Shown here: positions 36,358 to 45,520 of the stretch, piece by piece
Position numbering within the stretch: position 1 is the first letter of the stretch
How the letters are laid out: the number at the start of each line of letters is the position of its first letter
DNA from: Streptomyces sp. NBC_00425
Lineage (GTDB): Bacteria; Actinomycetota; Actinomycetes; Streptomycetales; Streptomycetaceae
DNA: 64,000 nucleotides
Assembly: GCF_036030735.1 (NCBI RefSeq)
Contig: NZ_CP107928.1
Coordinates: forward strand, 5,084,001 to 5,148,000
Direction: 5' to 3'
Notes under the pieces: model-generated
Databases searched by the model: none
What the model saw: the letters and a program-made list of their open reading frames with translations, nothing else
What the model was told of the DNA's origin: nothing
Translations under genes and position numbers: made by a program

Positions 36358-37147
36358 AGACGTCCCGGGTCTCGATGTGCATGCCCAGCGGTACGCGCCA
36401 TGCGTCGACGCACACCGTCCAGGTCTTCTCCTTCCGTGCGCCCGCGCCGATCGGCGTCGGGAGCGGGACCGTCGACTCACGCGTGGCCCAGTCGATGCCG
36501 AGTCCGTCGACGACGTGGGTGCCGAACGCGACCGTGCCCGAACCGACCGCTCTGCCACCGGAGTTGTGGAAGACGAGGGTCACGTCCTCGCACCACCGCT
36601 GCTCCGTGCCCACGCGGACCGGCTCGCTCACGGTGAGGACGGCCGGTTCGGTGGACGAGTGCCCGGACGGGGCCGTGGGCCCGGGCGAGGACGGAGCCGA
36701 GGGTGGATTCGGGGGCGTGCCGCCGGCGTGATCGCCCGCGCTGCCCGAGGCCCGGGGCGGCAGCGGCACGGAGCCCTCCGGAGCGTCCGGCCCCGAGACG
36801 CCCGAGGTGCCCGCCGCCTGGTCTCCCCCGGTGCCGGCACCGCTGCGGGTGCCGGGAGCCTGGTCCGTCGTGCCTGGACGATGACGTGAACCGGGGCCCG
36901 GGTGTGCGCTGGGGGATCCGCTCCCGCCGTCCAGCGGAAAGAGCCGTATCCCACCCGTCGGCGCCCCTGGACCGCCCGTGCCCGGACGTGCCGGGTCACC
37001 TGCCGAGCCGAGAGCGACGTAGTCGCCCCCACCGCCGTCCCCGCCGCACCCGGCGAGGAGGCCCGCCGCTCCCACCGCGAGGACGGCGGCCGCCGACGCG
37101 CCCCAGAGGGCGCCCCGGCGGCCATGTGCCCGTGTCGGACTGCGCAT
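36341..37147 (-). CDS. Lipoprotein with Gly/Pro/Ser-rich spacer
   Basis: The 268-residue product has a signal peptide with a lipobox (LLAGC, Cys at about 34), a long low-complexity spacer (35-165) and a beta-rich C-terminal domain (about 168-268; VLTVSEPVRVGTEQRWCEDVTLVFHNSG) with two Cys that may pair. The domain looks like a DUF4232-type or secreted beta-sandwich, but I cannot name it. It follows sigN on the same strand. Confidence 0.65.
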   Translation of the reverse strand: MRSPTRAHGRRGALWGASAAAVLAVGAAGLLAGCGGDGGGGDYVALGSAGDPARPGTGGPGAPTGGIRLFPLDGGSGSPSAHPGPGSRHRPGTTDQAPGTRSGAGTGGDQAAGTSGVSGPDAPEGSVPLPPRASGSAGDHAGGTPPNPPSAPSSPGPTAPSGHSSTEPAVLTVSEPVRVGTEQRWCEDVTLVFHNSGGRAVGSGTVAFGTHVVDGLGIDWATRESTVPLPTPIGAGARKEKTWTVCVDAWRVPLGMHIETRDVSVRWH

Positions 37148-37211
37148 CGCGCCAGTGTGTCCGACGCACCGTCAGTGAGGAACCCCTCTGCGTGCGCCGA
37201 CCGGTCTGGCC

Positions 37212-38120
37212 CTAGTCGGAGATCAGGCCCTCGCGCAGCTGAGCGAGGGTCCGGGTGAGGAGACGGGAGACGTGCATCTGGGAGATGCCGACCTCCTCGC
37301 CGATCTGGGACTGGGTCATGTTGGCGAAGAAGCGCAGCATGATGATGCGGCGCTCACGCGGCGGGAGCTTGGCCAGCAGCGGCTTCAGCGACTCCCGGTA
37401 CTCCACGCCTTCGAGCGCGGTGTCCTCGTAGCCGAGGCGGTCGGCGAGGGAGCCCTCGCCGCCGTCGTCCTCCGGAGCCGGGGAGTCCAGCGAGGAGGCC
37501 GTGTAGGCGTTGCCGACGGCGAGTCCGTCGACGACGTCCTCCTCCGAGACGCCCAGCACCGCGGCGAGTTCGGCGACCGTCGGGGAGCGGTCCAGCTTCT
37601 GCGAGAGCTCGTCGCTGGCCTTGGTGAGTGCCAGCCGCAGCTCCTGCAGGCGACGCGGGACGCGCACCGACCACGACGTGTCGCGGAAGAAGCGCTTGAT
37701 CTCGCCCACGACCGTCGGCATCGCGAACGTCGGGAACTCCACGCCCCGTTCGCAGTCGAAGCGGTCGATCGCCTTGATCAGGCCGATGGTGCCGACCTGG
37801 ACGATGTCCTCCATCGGCTCGTTGCGCGAGCGGAAGCGGGCCGCCGCGTAGCGCACGAGCGGGAGGTTGAGCTCGATGAGCGTGTCCCGGACGTACACGC
37901 GCTCGGGGCTGTCCTCGGCGAGAGTGGCCAGTCGCAGGAACAGGGAGCGGGACAGGGTGCGGGTGTCGATGGCCCCCGTGGCCGTGAGAGCCGGGGCCGC
38001 GGGGGCCTCGGGGGCTGTGACGTCGTCGAGCACGTCGGGCTCGACAGGCGCGACGGGCGCGGACTCGCTCGGCGTGAGCGTGAGCGTGAGCACCTTCGAG
38101 CTGCCCTGTTCTGCGGACAT
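37212..38120 (-). CDS. sigN: Sigma factor SigN (SigB/SigF/SigG family)
   Basis: The 302-residue sigma-70 factor has an acidic, Ala/Pro-rich N-terminus, region 2 ([28 protein letters not shown]), region 3 and region 4 ([31 protein letters not shown]). Its position beside sigF and its sequence match S. coelicolor SigN, which acts in aerial-hypha stem compartments. A SigB-type promoter-like sequence lies upstream (38192-38217). No anti-sigma gene is adjacent. Confidence 0.82.
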   Translation of the reverse strand: MSAEQGSSKVLTLTLTPSESAPVAPVEPDVLDDVTAPEAPAAPALTATGAIDTRTLSRSLFLRLATLAEDSPERVYVRDTLIELNLPLVRYAAARFRSRNEPMEDIVQVGTIGLIKAIDRFDCERGVEFPTFAMPTVVGEIKRFFRDTSWSVRVPRRLQELRLALTKASDELSQKLDRSPTVAELAAVLGVSEEDVVDGLAVGNAYTASSLDSPAPEDDGGEGSLADRLGYEDTALEGVEYRESLKPLLAKLPPRERRIIMLRFFANMTQSQIGEEVGISQMHVSRLLTRTLAQLREGLISD

Positions 38121-38191
38121 GCCACCCCCTTTGGGTCGCGGGACGGTCGCGGCGTGACGCCCCCGCTTGAGGAACGTCAGCCTTCACCTGA

Positions 38192-38217
38192 ATACCGGAG
38201 CCGAAGCCCCGGCAAAC
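38192..38217 (-). promoter_or_regulatory. SigB-family-type promoter of sigN
   Basis: On the minus strand GTTT (38217-38214) and CGGTAT (38197-38192) are spaced by 16 nt, close to the GTTT-N14-16-GGGTAT consensus of SigB-like factors. It ends 72 nt before the sigN start and could be autoregulatory. Confidence 0.5.
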
Positions 38218-38260
38218 GCTCTTCCGGCAGAATGTCACATGTCGGCAACACGCTGTAGTG

Positions 38261-38274
38261 ACATGTCGACATGT
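38261..38274. promoter_or_regulatory. 14-bp palindrome upstream of sigN
   Basis: ACATGTCGACATGT is perfect. A half-like copy (CACATGTCGGC) lies 20 nt away at 38237-38247. It is a candidate binding site in the 308-bp gap between sigF and sigN. Confidence 0.4.
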
Positions 38275-38428
38275 GAGTGACGAATCAGCCCTGGAAAAAG
38301 GGGGTGTGACGGTTTTTCAGCGGAGATCGGACGGGAAGGGCCGAGGTGAGCGATTCGCTCCCAGCGGTGACGTGTCGGTCGTGCTTGCGATACCCCATCG
38401 AGCTACGTGTCGGGCGGCGCCGAAGGGG

Positions 38429-39400
38429 TCAGGCCTCGATGCGGTTGGCGGAGCGCAGTCGCTGGAAGCTGCGCGCCAGGAGGCGGGAGACGTGCATCTG
38501 GGAGACGCCGAGTTCCGCGCTGATCTGGGACTGCGTCAGATTGCTGTAGTAGCGCAGCAGGAGGATGCGCTGCTCGCGCTCCGGGAGCTGGACCAGGAGG
38601 TGGCGGACGAGATCGCGGTGCTCCACGCCGTCCAGCGCCGGGTCCTCGTATCCGAGGCGGTCCAGCAGCCCGGGCAGGCCGTCGCCCTCCTGGGCGGCCT
38701 CGAGCGACGTGGCGTGGTACGAGCGGCCGGCCTCGATGCAGGAGAGCACCTCGTCCTCGCCGATGCGCAGCCGCTCGGCGATCTCCGCCGTCGTCGGGGT
38801 GCGGCCGAAGGCGGTCGTCAGGTCCTCGGTCGCGCTGTTGACCTGCACCCACAGCTCGTGGAGCCGGCGCGGTACGTGCACCGTGCGGACGTTGTCGCGG
38901 AAGTACCGCTTGATCTCGCCGATGACCGTGGGCATCGCGAACGTCGGGAACTGCACGCCCCGTTCCGGGTCGAAGCGGTCGATGGCGTTGATCAGGCCGA
39001 TGGTGCCGACCTGGACCACGTCCTCCATCGGCTCGTTGCGGGAGCGGAAACGGGCGGCCGCGTAGCGCACGAGCGGGAGGTTCGCCTCGATGAGCGCCCC
39101 GCGCACGCGGTTGTGCTCCGGCGTGCCCGGCTGTAGTTCCTTGAGCTCTCCGAAGAGCACCTGGGTCAGCGCCCGGGTGTCGGCGCCGCGGCGTCGCTCC
39201 GGGGCCGGAGCGGCCTCCGCGGGCTCTGCGACCGGCGAGGCCTCCGCGGCCTCCACGGCCTCCATGGCGGGCGCCGGGGCGGGCGCCGGGGTCGAGGCCG
39301 CGACCGGGCCCGGAACGGATGCGGGTGTCGGCGCCGTGGCGGGTGCCGGGGGCGCCTCTGTCTGAGGCGGCGCAGTACTGGCCGACAAGGTCAACGCCAC
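38429..39400 (-). CDS. sigF: Sporulation sigma factor SigF
   Basis: The product (up to 323 residues) has a Pro/Ala-rich N-terminus, region 2 ([28 protein letters not shown]), region 3 ([15 protein letters not shown]) and region 4 ([25 protein letters not shown]). The tail [10 protein letters not shown] and overall sequence fit S. coelicolor SigF, needed for late spore maturation and spore pigment. GTG 39400 is touched by GAAGAG, so a start a few codons later (TTG 39388) is equally possible. It is followed by sigN on the same strand. Confidence 0.85.
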   Translation of the reverse strand: MALTLSASTAPPQTEAPPAPATAPTPASVPGPVAASTPAPAPAPAMEAVEAAEASPVAEPAEAAPAPERRRGADTRALTQVLFGELKELQPGTPEHNRVRGALIEANLPLVRYAAARFRSRNEPMEDVVQVGTIGLINAIDRFDPERGVQFPTFAMPTVIGEIKRYFRDNVRTVHVPRRLHELWVQVNSATEDLTTAFGRTPTTAEIAERLRIGEDEVLSCIEAGRSYHATSLEAAQEGDGLPGLLDRLGYEDPALDGVEHRDLVRHLLVQLPEREQRILLLRYYSNLTQSQISAELGVSQMHVSRLLARSFQRLRSANRIEA

Positions 39401-39464
39401 CTCTTCGTCAGGTCAACATCGGTCAACTCATCCGTCAAAAGCGGTCATAGCATCACAAGACATG

Positions 39465-39477
39465 TGCACTGTGTGCA
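39465..39477. promoter_or_regulatory. 13-bp palindrome upstream of sigF
   Basis: TGCAC-TGT-GTGCA lies 65 nt before the annotated sigF start, in the AT-richer part of the intergenic region. It is a possible operator. Confidence 0.3.
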
Positions 39478-39537
39478 AGCACCCCATAACACCGTGTTGA
39501 GGGTCGGAGAGGGCGGCGGCCTCGAACGAGGGCACGC

Positions 39538-39566
39538 AAAAACCCCCCGCCGGTCCGGCGGAGGGC
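39538..39566 (-). terminator. Rho-independent terminator of the Dabb gene
   Basis: Read on the minus strand, a GC-rich stem (CCCTCCGCC with GGCGGGGGG) is followed by TTTTT. It begins 23 nt after the Dabb stop. Confidence 0.85.
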
Positions 39567-39588
39567 TCCGTTCGGCAGGGAGGGCGGC

Positions 39589-39882
39589 TCAGACCTCGTA
39601 GTCGGCGACCACCCAGGTGGCGAACTCCCGCCACAGCGCGACGCCCGCCTGGTGGGCCGGGTGCTCGAGGTACCGCTTGAGGGCGTCCGCGTCCTCGACC
39701 GCCGAGTTGATCGCGAAGTCGTAGGCGATGGGCCGCTCGCTGATGTTCCAGCCCAGCTCCCAGAAGCGCAGCTCGTCGATCTGTCCGCCCAGGGCCCGGA
39801 AGGCCGCCTCGCCCTGCACCACCCGGGGGTCGTCGCGCTCGACGCCCTCGTCGAGCTTGAAAAGGACCAGGTGGCGGATCAT
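39589..39882 (-). CDS. Dabb (stress-responsive alpha-beta barrel) protein
   Basis: The 97-residue protein opens MIRHLVLFKL and has the Dabb pattern (WNISERPIAYDFAINSAVEDADALKRYLEHPAHQ). These ferredoxin-like dimers include cyclases and stress proteins; the function here is unknown. ATG 39882 is preferred since GGGAG lies 5 nt before it; a GTG at 39888 overlaps that site. Confidence 0.82.
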   Translation of the reverse strand: MIRHLVLFKLDEGVERDDPRVVQGEAAFRALGGQIDELRFWELGWNISERPIAYDFAINSAVEDADALKRYLEHPAHQAGVALWREFATWVVADYEV

Positions 39883-39912
39883 GGGCACTCCCAGTACGTG
39901 CGACGGTCTCGG

Positions 39913-40089
39913 CTACCGCGCCCCGTCGGCCAGCCAGGTGAAGAAGTCGCCGATGGCCTGGGCCGCGTCCGATATGCCCTCGAAGCCTATCTGGACGTAG
40001 TCCGCCGCCTTCGCCGGGTCCGTGATGATCACGTACAGCACGAACACCACGAGTACGTAGACGGCGATCTTCTTGGCGTTCACCGCCAC
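39913..40089 (-). CDS. Small membrane protein
   Basis: From GTG 40089 (GGGGAGG upstream; GTG 40083 also possible) the product has 58 residues: one helix (IAVYVLVVFVLYVII) and an amphipathic acidic C-terminus (GFEGISDAAQAIGDFFTWLADGAR). It resembles a small conserved Streptomyces protein of unknown role. Confidence 0.7.
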   Translation of the reverse strand: MAVNAKKIAVYVLVVFVLYVIITDPAKAADYVQIGFEGISDAAQAIGDFFTWLADGAR

Positions 40090-40246
40090 CTGGCCTCCCC
40101 TGTATGTGGCCGCTCGGGCCCCCGCTGACGGCGGCGAGTGTATCTGTAAGTGCGATTTACACACTGCTTTTGATCGTCTGTGGCGCGTTCATGAACTGTT
40201 CCGGGGATGCCGCCGACGAAGGGCCGAATGCGGGCGTCGGCGCACG

Positions 40247-40289
40247 CAAAACACCCTCCTGATCGTGTTTCCACTGATCAGGAGGGTGT
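40247..40289 (-). terminator. Terminator of tRNA-Ser(CGA)
   Basis: On the minus strand CACCCTCCTGATC pairs over 13 bp with GATCAGGAGGGTG and is followed by TTTTGCG. It begins 6 nt after the tRNA. Confidence 0.88.
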
Positions 40290-40294
40290 GAGAG

Positions 40295-40379
40295 CGGTAG
40301 CGGAGGGATTTGAACCCTCGGTGACTTGCGCCACACTCGCTTTCGAGGCGAGCTCCTTCGGCCGCTCGGACACGCTACC
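40295..40379 (-). tRNA. tRNA-Ser(CGA)
   Basis: An 85-nt class II tRNA with acceptor GGTAGCG/CGCTACC, anticodon stem CTCGC/GCGAG and loop CTCGAAA (anticodon CGA), long variable arm and TTCAAAT T-loop. It lies directly downstream of tadA on the same strand. Confidence 0.96.
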
Positions 40380-40437
40380 GAGGGAGACCTTACAGCAAGG
40401 TACGGCCCGGTTTGAAATCGGTTCTGCGGCGGGTGGA

Positions 40438-40893
40438 TCAGCGCTCGCGGAAGAAGTCCGTGAGCAGTTGCGCGCACTCCGTCGCGAGCACGCCCTCGAT
40501 CACCTCGGGCCGGTGATTGAGCCGTCGGTCGCGGACGACGTCCCAGAGGGAGCCGGCCGCGCCGGCCTTGTCGTCGCGGGCGCCGTAGACGACCCGGTCC
40601 ACCCGCGACTGCACGAGGGCGCCCGCGCACATCGTGCACGGTTCGAGGGTCACGACGAGCGTGCAGCCGGACAGCCGCCACGCGCCCGTCGCCTCGGCAG
40701 CCCGCCGGACGGCGAGCACCTCCGCGTGGGCCGTCGGATCGCCGCCGGCCTCGCGTTCGTTGTGACCCCTGGCGAGGACCGTGGTGCCGTCCGGAGCCAG
40801 CACCACGGCGCCGACCGGGACGTCTCCGTCCCGGGCGGCCGTCCGGGCCTCGTCCAGGGCGAGCCGCATCGCGGCCCGCCAGGGGTCGCGCAC
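40438..40893 (-). CDS. tadA: tRNA adenosine(34) deaminase TadA
   Basis: The 151-residue zinc deaminase has HAEV (about 57-60, zinc His and catalytic Glu) and PCTMC (about 85-89, zinc Cys pair). TadA turns A34 of tRNA-Arg(ACG) into inosine so it can read CGU, CGC and CGA; that tRNA is encoded at 11240-11312. GTG 40893 is used. It lies 26 nt after its associated-protein gene, in one operon that runs into tRNA-Ser(CGA). Confidence 0.92.
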   Translation of the reverse strand: MRDPWRAAMRLALDEARTAARDGDVPVGAVVLAPDGTTVLARGHNEREAGGDPTAHAEVLAVRRAAEATGAWRLSGCTLVVTLEPCTMCAGALVQSRVDRVVYGARDDKAGAAGSLWDVVRDRRLNHRPEVIEGVLATECAQLLTDFFRER

Positions 40894-40919
40894 GGGGTCG
40901 GCCGGGGCCTCCGGTGCGG

Positions 40920-41462
40920 TCAGCGGACCGTCTCCAGGACCGCCGACGCGCCCAGGGCGTCGGCGATCTCGGTGAGCGCGTCGTCGGACAGCGCCTTCAG
41001 ATCCTTCTCGGTGACGCCGAGGTCGTCGAGGATCCCGGCGTCACCGACCGGGCCGTGCGGCACGGCCTCCGCGGAGCCGCCGCTCGTGGCGCCGCCGGAG
41101 CCCTCGTCCTCGTCGTCGTCCTCGTTCTCACCGTCCTCGGTGCCGTCGAGATCCAGGGCGTCCAGGACGTCGTCATCCGGATCCCTTCCGAGCAGTTCGT
41201 CGGTGAGCAGGATCTCGCCGTACGAGCTGCGGGCGGCGGCAGCGGCGTCGGAGACGTAGATGCGAGGATCCTCCTCGCCGTCGATGCGGACGACCCCGAA
41301 CCAGGAGTCCTCCTGCTCGATCAGCACGAGCACCGTGTCCTCGTCCGGCGAGGCCTCCCGGGCCAGGTCGGCCAGATCCGACAGGGTCTCCACATCGTCG
41401 AGCTCTGTGTCGCTCGCTTCCCACCCGTCTTCGGTGCGCGCGAGCAGTGCGGCGAAGTACAC
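40920..41462 (-). CDS. tRNA adenosine deaminase-associated protein
   Basis: The 180-residue protein has an N-terminal domain (1-100; YFAALLARTEDGWEASDTEL, WFGVVRIDGEEDPRIYVSD), a very acidic linker (about 103-120, Asp/Glu run) and a short helical C-terminus (135-180). It is found beside tadA in many actinobacteria. Its role is not known, though the acidic linker suggests a chaperone or RNA-mimic part. GTG 41462 follows GGGAG. Confidence 0.85.
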   Translation of the reverse strand: MYFAALLARTEDGWEASDTELDDVETLSDLADLAREASPDEDTVLVLIEQEDSWFGVVRIDGEEDPRIYVSDAAAAARSSYGEILLTDELLGRDPDDDVLDALDLDGTEDGENEDDDEDEGSGGATSGGSAEAVPHGPVGDAGILDDLGVTEKDLKALSDDALTEIADALGASAVLETVR

Positions 41463-41805
41463 CGTGACTCTCCCACTGGTCCTAGGCGTGCCGGTTGGGG
41501 GTCCCCCCGGCGGAGGTTACGGGCGGAAAGCTCAGGCTCCGAGCCCCACCCACTCGGAATCGTGGCAGAAACAAGGCGTTCAGGGGACGTCTTCGGCTCC
41601 CTGTGTCCGGTGGTTTTGATCGCACGTCCGCGGTCACGTCCGTGAGCGACTCACCAGCGCACTCGTTGCCGCCACGAGCGGATCGTACGCGGCTTTCCCG
41701 CGCGGCCACGCACGCCTGCCCCACGTGACACCCCGCGTGACACCCGTGACGGTGGTGATCTTCCCCGTATGCCCCAAGTCCGGTACGGCCGCCGCACGGA
41801 CGGGT
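41463..41805. other. Intergenic region with GTGACACC direct repeats
   Basis: This 343-bp gap contains CGTGACACCC twice (41724-41733, 41736-41745), then a third CGTGAC. The repeats lie upstream of the tadA operon and downstream of the minus-strand small gene. GACAC-type motifs recall WhiA sites but this is only a resemblance. No gene is convincing. Confidence 0.45.
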
Positions 41806-42039
41806 CTACCAGCGGAACGTGCGCATACGCATCGCGTGGCGCAGGCGGGCGGTCTTGGCGCGTCGCGGCTGGACCCGGTCGCGCAGTTCACGGGCCTCGG
41901 CCAGCTCGCGCAGGAACCGGGCACGGCGCCGGCGGCGCTCCGCGTCGGTCTCGGGCGGCCTCGTCGGCGAGTCGCCGTCGGTCGGGTCGGGCAGGTCAGG
42001 CATCAGCACACCACCCCGGGTACCCCGGTCCGTCTCCAT
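41806..42039 (-). CDS. Small basic conserved protein
   Basis: From ATG 42039 (GGGAGG 5 nt upstream) the product has 77 residues. Its C-terminal half is highly basic and helical ([28 protein letters not shown]...RMRTFRW). It looks like a conserved Streptomyces protein of unknown function; nucleic-acid binding is possible from charge alone. It is divergent from upp. Confidence 0.7.
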   Translation of the reverse strand: METDRGTRGGVLMPDLPDPTDGDSPTRPPETDAERRRRRARFLRELAEARELRDRVQPRRAKTARLRHAMRMRTFRW

Positions 42040-42170
42040 ACCTGCCTCCCACTTTCCCTCCGACGGGCGGTGCGACGCCAGCGAACGGCGGAAGCCGGGG
42101 AAAAGTTCGGGGGAAAGGTTCACCGAGTGTGGGGACGCCGGGCAGGACGGGCCCGGTTACTGTTGTCGAC

Positions 42171-42806
42171 ATGCGTCTCCACGTCGTCGACCACCCTCTG
42201 GTCGCCCACAAACTCACCACGTTGCGCGACCAGCGCACGGACTCCGCGACCTTCCGCCGACTGGCCGACGAGCTGGTCACCCTGCTCGCCTACGAGGCCA
42301 CGCGGGACGTCCGCACCGAACAGGTCGACATCAAGACGCCGGTCGCCGCGACCACCGGCGTCAAGCTCTCCTACCCGCGCCCGCTGGTCGTGCCGATCCT
42401 GCGCGCCGGCCTCGGCATGCTGGACGGCATGGTCCGGCTGCTGCCGACGGCCGAGGTGGGCTTCCTCGGCATGATCCGCAACGAGGAGACGCTCGAGGCG
42501 TCCACGTACGCCACGCGCATGCCGGAGGACCTCTCCGGCCGCCAGGTGTACGTCCTGGACCCGATGCTGGCCACCGGCGGCACGCTGGTCGCCGCGATCC
42601 GCGAGCTGATCCGGCGCGGCGCCGACGACGTCACGGCCGTCGTGCTGCTCGCCGCCCCGGAGGGCGTGGCGATCATGGAGCGCGAGCTCGCGGGCTCTCC
42701 GGTCACCGTCGTCACGGCGGCCGTCGACGACCACCTCAACGAGCACGGATACATCGTCCCGGGTCTGGGCGACGCGGGAGACCGGCTGTACGGGGCGGCG
42801 GAGTAG
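42171..42806 (+). CDS. upp: Uracil phosphoribosyltransferase
   Basis: The 211-residue enzyme makes UMP from uracil and PRPP in pyrimidine salvage. The PRPP loop [11 protein letters not shown] (about 128-138) and the C-terminal uracil-binding segment ([15 protein letters not shown], about 190-204) are intact. TACTGT ends 7 nt before ATG 42171 and no ribosome site is present, so the transcript is probably leaderless. Confidence 0.95.
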   Translation: MRLHVVDHPLVAHKLTTLRDQRTDSATFRRLADELVTLLAYEATRDVRTEQVDIKTPVAATTGVKLSYPRPLVVPILRAGLGMLDGMVRLLPTAEVGFLGMIRNEETLEASTYATRMPEDLSGRQVYVLDPMLATGGTLVAAIRELIRRGADDVTAVVLLAAPEGVAIMERELAGSPVTVVTAAVDDHLNEHGYIVPGLGDAGDRLYGAAE

Positions 42807-42827
42807 CCGTCGCGCTGCGGCTCCCGC

Positions 42828-42853
42828 CCGGGCCTCCGGCACCGGAGGCCCGG
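42828..42853. terminator. Terminator shared by upp and the LytR_C gene
   Basis: A perfect 12-bp inverted repeat (CCGGGCCTCCGG / CCGGAGGCCCGG) with a 2-nt centre lies between convergent genes, 21 nt after the upp stop. Confidence 0.75.
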
Positions 42854-42941
42854 CCCCTGACGATCAATCGGCAGGGGAAGAGGGGAAGAGCGCCGACGTC
42901 ACATCGGCGCCCCGACGTGCTGACGGCCGGTGAGTCGGCGG

Positions 42942-43655
42942 TCAGCAGCCCTTTTTCGTGGTGGCGCCTGCCGAGGGGTGCGGGGCGGTCAGTGCCGTCA
43001 GGGCCTTGGTCGCCTCCGCCTGGCCGGTCAGGGCCTTGAAGCCGTTGCCGATGATCAGGTCGACCGCCGTGCCCGTGCGGGCCGCGTCGGTGCGGCGCTC
43101 TGCCGTGCCGAGCTGCGTCGCGAGGACCGGCAGCGAGGTGTTGAGCGAGGACGCGGGGCCCAGCAGCATCCCGGTCCCGGCGACCTTCTTGTCGTACTGC
43201 TTGGCGGCGTTGCCCACCTGGCCGATCTTGAAGCCGCGTCTCCTCAGCTCGTCCGCGGTCGTCTTCGCGAGGCCGCTGCGGGTGGTGGCGTTGAAGACGT
43301 TCACCGTGATCTGCGCGGGCTTGGGCACCGCACTCACGCCGGCGCCCGCACCCGCTGCGGCGCCCGCACCGGTACCGGCGCCTCCGCTCGTGGCGGCGGA
43401 CGCCGACGCGGAGGCTGCGGGGCTCGCCTTCGTCGTGTTCTTCGGGCAGCCGTCCGCCGCCGTGGCGGTGCCCCCGCCGCCCGTGAAGACGTCGATGAGC
43501 TGCAGGGTGCCCCAGCCCGCCACGCCGAGCGCGGCGCCGCAGGCGACGACCACGACGGCAAGCCGGCCGCGTCGACGATGGGGACGCATGCGGGGGTATT
43601 TGTCCCCCGTGATCCGGTACTTGCCGCCCATGCCGGGGGGAGTCAGCATGCTCAT
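42942..43655 (-). CDS. LytR C-terminal domain membrane protein
   Basis: From ATG 43655 the product has 237 residues: a basic cytoplasmic start, one helix (about 30-55; LAVVVVACGAALGVAGWGTLQLI), an Ala/Gly/Ser linker and a LytR_C domain (about 125-230; ITVNVFNATTRSGLAKTTADELRRRGF). It probably acts in the cell envelope. TACGCT lies 6 nt before the ATG with no ribosome site, so it is likely leaderless. Confidence 0.85.
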   Translation of the reverse strand: MSMLTPPGMGGKYRITGDKYPRMRPHRRRGRLAVVVVACGAALGVAGWGTLQLIDVFTGGGGTATAADGCPKNTTKASPAASASASAATSGGAGTGAGAAAGAGAGVSAVPKPAQITVNVFNATTRSGLAKTTADELRRRGFKIGQVGNAAKQYDKKVAGTGMLLGPASSLNTSLPVLATQLGTAERRTDAARTGTAVDLIIGNGFKALTGQAEATKALTALTAPHPSAGATTKKGC

Positions 43656-43883
43656 GGGCGCAGCGTAGTGCGCCCGGGCGGCCGTGACTAATAAACGATC
43701 ATCCGACACCGTGCCGGGCGCGAGAAAGAACCCGAAAGGGTCAATCCGGAGGCCGCCGCAACCCGTGTCGAGGCCCCTGCGGAGGTCCGACGAAGCCCGG
43801 CGGCGGTCCGAAAGCACCTGACGGAGGTTGGGCCTGGGCGCGACGCCGGCCCGGCGGAGGTCCGGGCGGCGGCCCGGCGGGGC

Positions 43884-44180
43884 TCAGTCCAGCTCGAGGA
43901 CGCGGGCGTGCAGCACCTGTCGCTGCTGGAGCGCCGCCCGCACCGCGCGGTGCAGTCCGTCCTCCAGGTACAGGTCGCCCTGCCACTTCACGACGTGCGC
44001 GAACAGGTCGCCGTAGAAGGTGGAGTCCTCCGCGAGCAGGGTTTCCAGGTCGAGCTGCTGCTTGGTGGTCACCAGCTGATCGAGGCGGACCGGGCGCGGC
44101 GCGACGTCCGCCCACTGCCGGGTGCTTTCCCGGCCGTGGTCGGGGTACGGCCGGCCGTTTCCGATGCGCTTGAAGATCAC
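43884..44180 (-). CDS. VapB-type antitoxin-like conserved protein
   Basis: The 98-residue protein opens IFKRIGNGRPYPDHGRE and contains LVTTKQQLDLETLLAEDSTFYGDLFAHVVKW. Databases often label this widely conserved actinobacterial family as VapB antitoxin. No VapC toxin is adjacent, so antitoxin function is doubtful. TAGGCT ends 6 nt before GTG 44180, which suggests a leaderless transcript. Confidence 0.75.
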   Translation of the reverse strand: MIFKRIGNGRPYPDHGRESTRQWADVAPRPVRLDQLVTTKQQLDLETLLAEDSTFYGDLFAHVVKWQGDLYLEDGLHRAVRAALQQRQVLHARVLELD

Positions 44181-44285
44181 ACGGAAAGCCTACCGGTCCC
44201 GACGTTCCGGGCGCAGCCATGGAGACGGAGTGCGACGCTGGAAAAGACATGATGAACAGGGGTAAAACGGAACGAGGGGCTGTCG

Positions 44286-45469
44286 GTGAGCGAGCCGACG
44301 AGCGCCGATGACATCGCCGCCGGGTACGCCTTCAGCGGACCCGCCCTCGACCTGGGCGCCCTGCTGTGGGAGGGGAGATGTCTGCCCGACGCCCCGGTCC
44401 GCATCCCCCTCCCCATGCTGAACAGGCACGGTCTGGTCGCGGGCGCCACCGGCACGGGGAAGACCAGGACGCTCCAGCTGATCGCCGAACAGCTCTCGGC
44501 GCAGGGGGCGCCGGTGTTCCTGGCCGACGTCAAGGGTGACCTGTCAGGGATCTCGGCGCCGGGCGAGGCCGACGACCGGGTGCGGGGGCGGGCGGCGGAA
44601 GTCGGCCAGAAATGGACGGCAACGGGTTTCCCCGCCGAGTTCTACGCCCTCGGCGGCCTCGGGCACGGCGTCCCGGTGCGGGCCACCGTCACCGGTTTCG
44701 GGCCGGTGCTGCTGTCCAAGGTGCTCCAGCTGAATCGGACGCAGGAGCAGTCGCTCGGCCTGATCTTCCACTACGCGGACCAGAAGGGCCTGGAGCTGTT
44801 CGACCTCCTGCTCTTCGCCGACGCCTCGAAGGCGTTCCTCGACGCCATCACGCCGACGGTCCGGCTGATCCGCTCCAAAGGCGTCGGCGTGTTCTTCGTC
44901 ACGCAGACCCCGAAGGACGTGCCCGGCGACGTCCTCGCCCAGCTCGGCAACCGTGTCCAGCACGCCCTGAGGGCCTTCACCCCGGACGACCAGAAGGCCC
45001 TCGAGGCCACCGTGAAGACGTTCCCGGAGTCCTCCCACGACCTGGACGAGCTGCTCACCGGGCTCGGTACGGGCGACGCGGTCGTGACCGTCCTCAGCGA
45101 ACGGGAGGCGCCGACGCCGGTCGCCGCGACCCGGCTGCGTGCCCCGGAGTCGTTGATGGGGCCGGTCGACGGCGCTGCCCTGGACCGGGCGGTGCGGGAG
45201 TCCGCGCTGTACGGGCGAGATGCACAGGCTGTGGACAGAGAGTCGGCGTTCGAGAGGCTGTCCGCCGCCGCCCGGCAGCCGGGCGGGAACACCCGCCCGA
45301 GCCGAAGCGGGCCCCCGCCCCCGTTCCCGCCTCGGCCGGCCACGACCCCTCCGTCGTGGAACAGGTGGTCGGCAGCGGGGTCTTCAAGTCGCTGGCCCGC
45401 TCGGTCGGCACCCAGCTCGGCCGGGAGATCACCCGCTCCCTCTTCGGGACGACCCGCAGAAGGCGTTGA
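44286..45469 (+). pseudogene. Broken HerA/DUF853-type ATPase gene
   Basis: The N-terminal half is a normal HerA-like ATPase (VAGATGTGKTRTLQLIAEQL, Walker A about 52-60), and the stretch SKAFLDAITPTVRLIRSKGVGVFFVTQTPKDVPGD is also typical. Between FDLL and LFADASK about 100 family residues are missing, including the Walker B segment (usually FDEAHLLF). Near 45285 the frame shifts: the conserved end (DPSVVEQVVGSGVFKSLARSVGTQ...FGTTRRRR) continues in another frame to 45469. Deletion plus frameshift make this a pseudogene. The family has roles in DNA processing. Confidence 0.8.
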
Positions 45470-45520
45470 CCCCTGACAGGGCAACCGGGGCCGGGCCGGA
45501 GCCGACACCTGCTGATACGC

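Noticed and set aside
43884..44180. A complete VapBC module at the VapB-like gene
   Set aside because: No PIN or other toxin gene is adjacent; the neighbour is the HerA pseudogene on the other strand.
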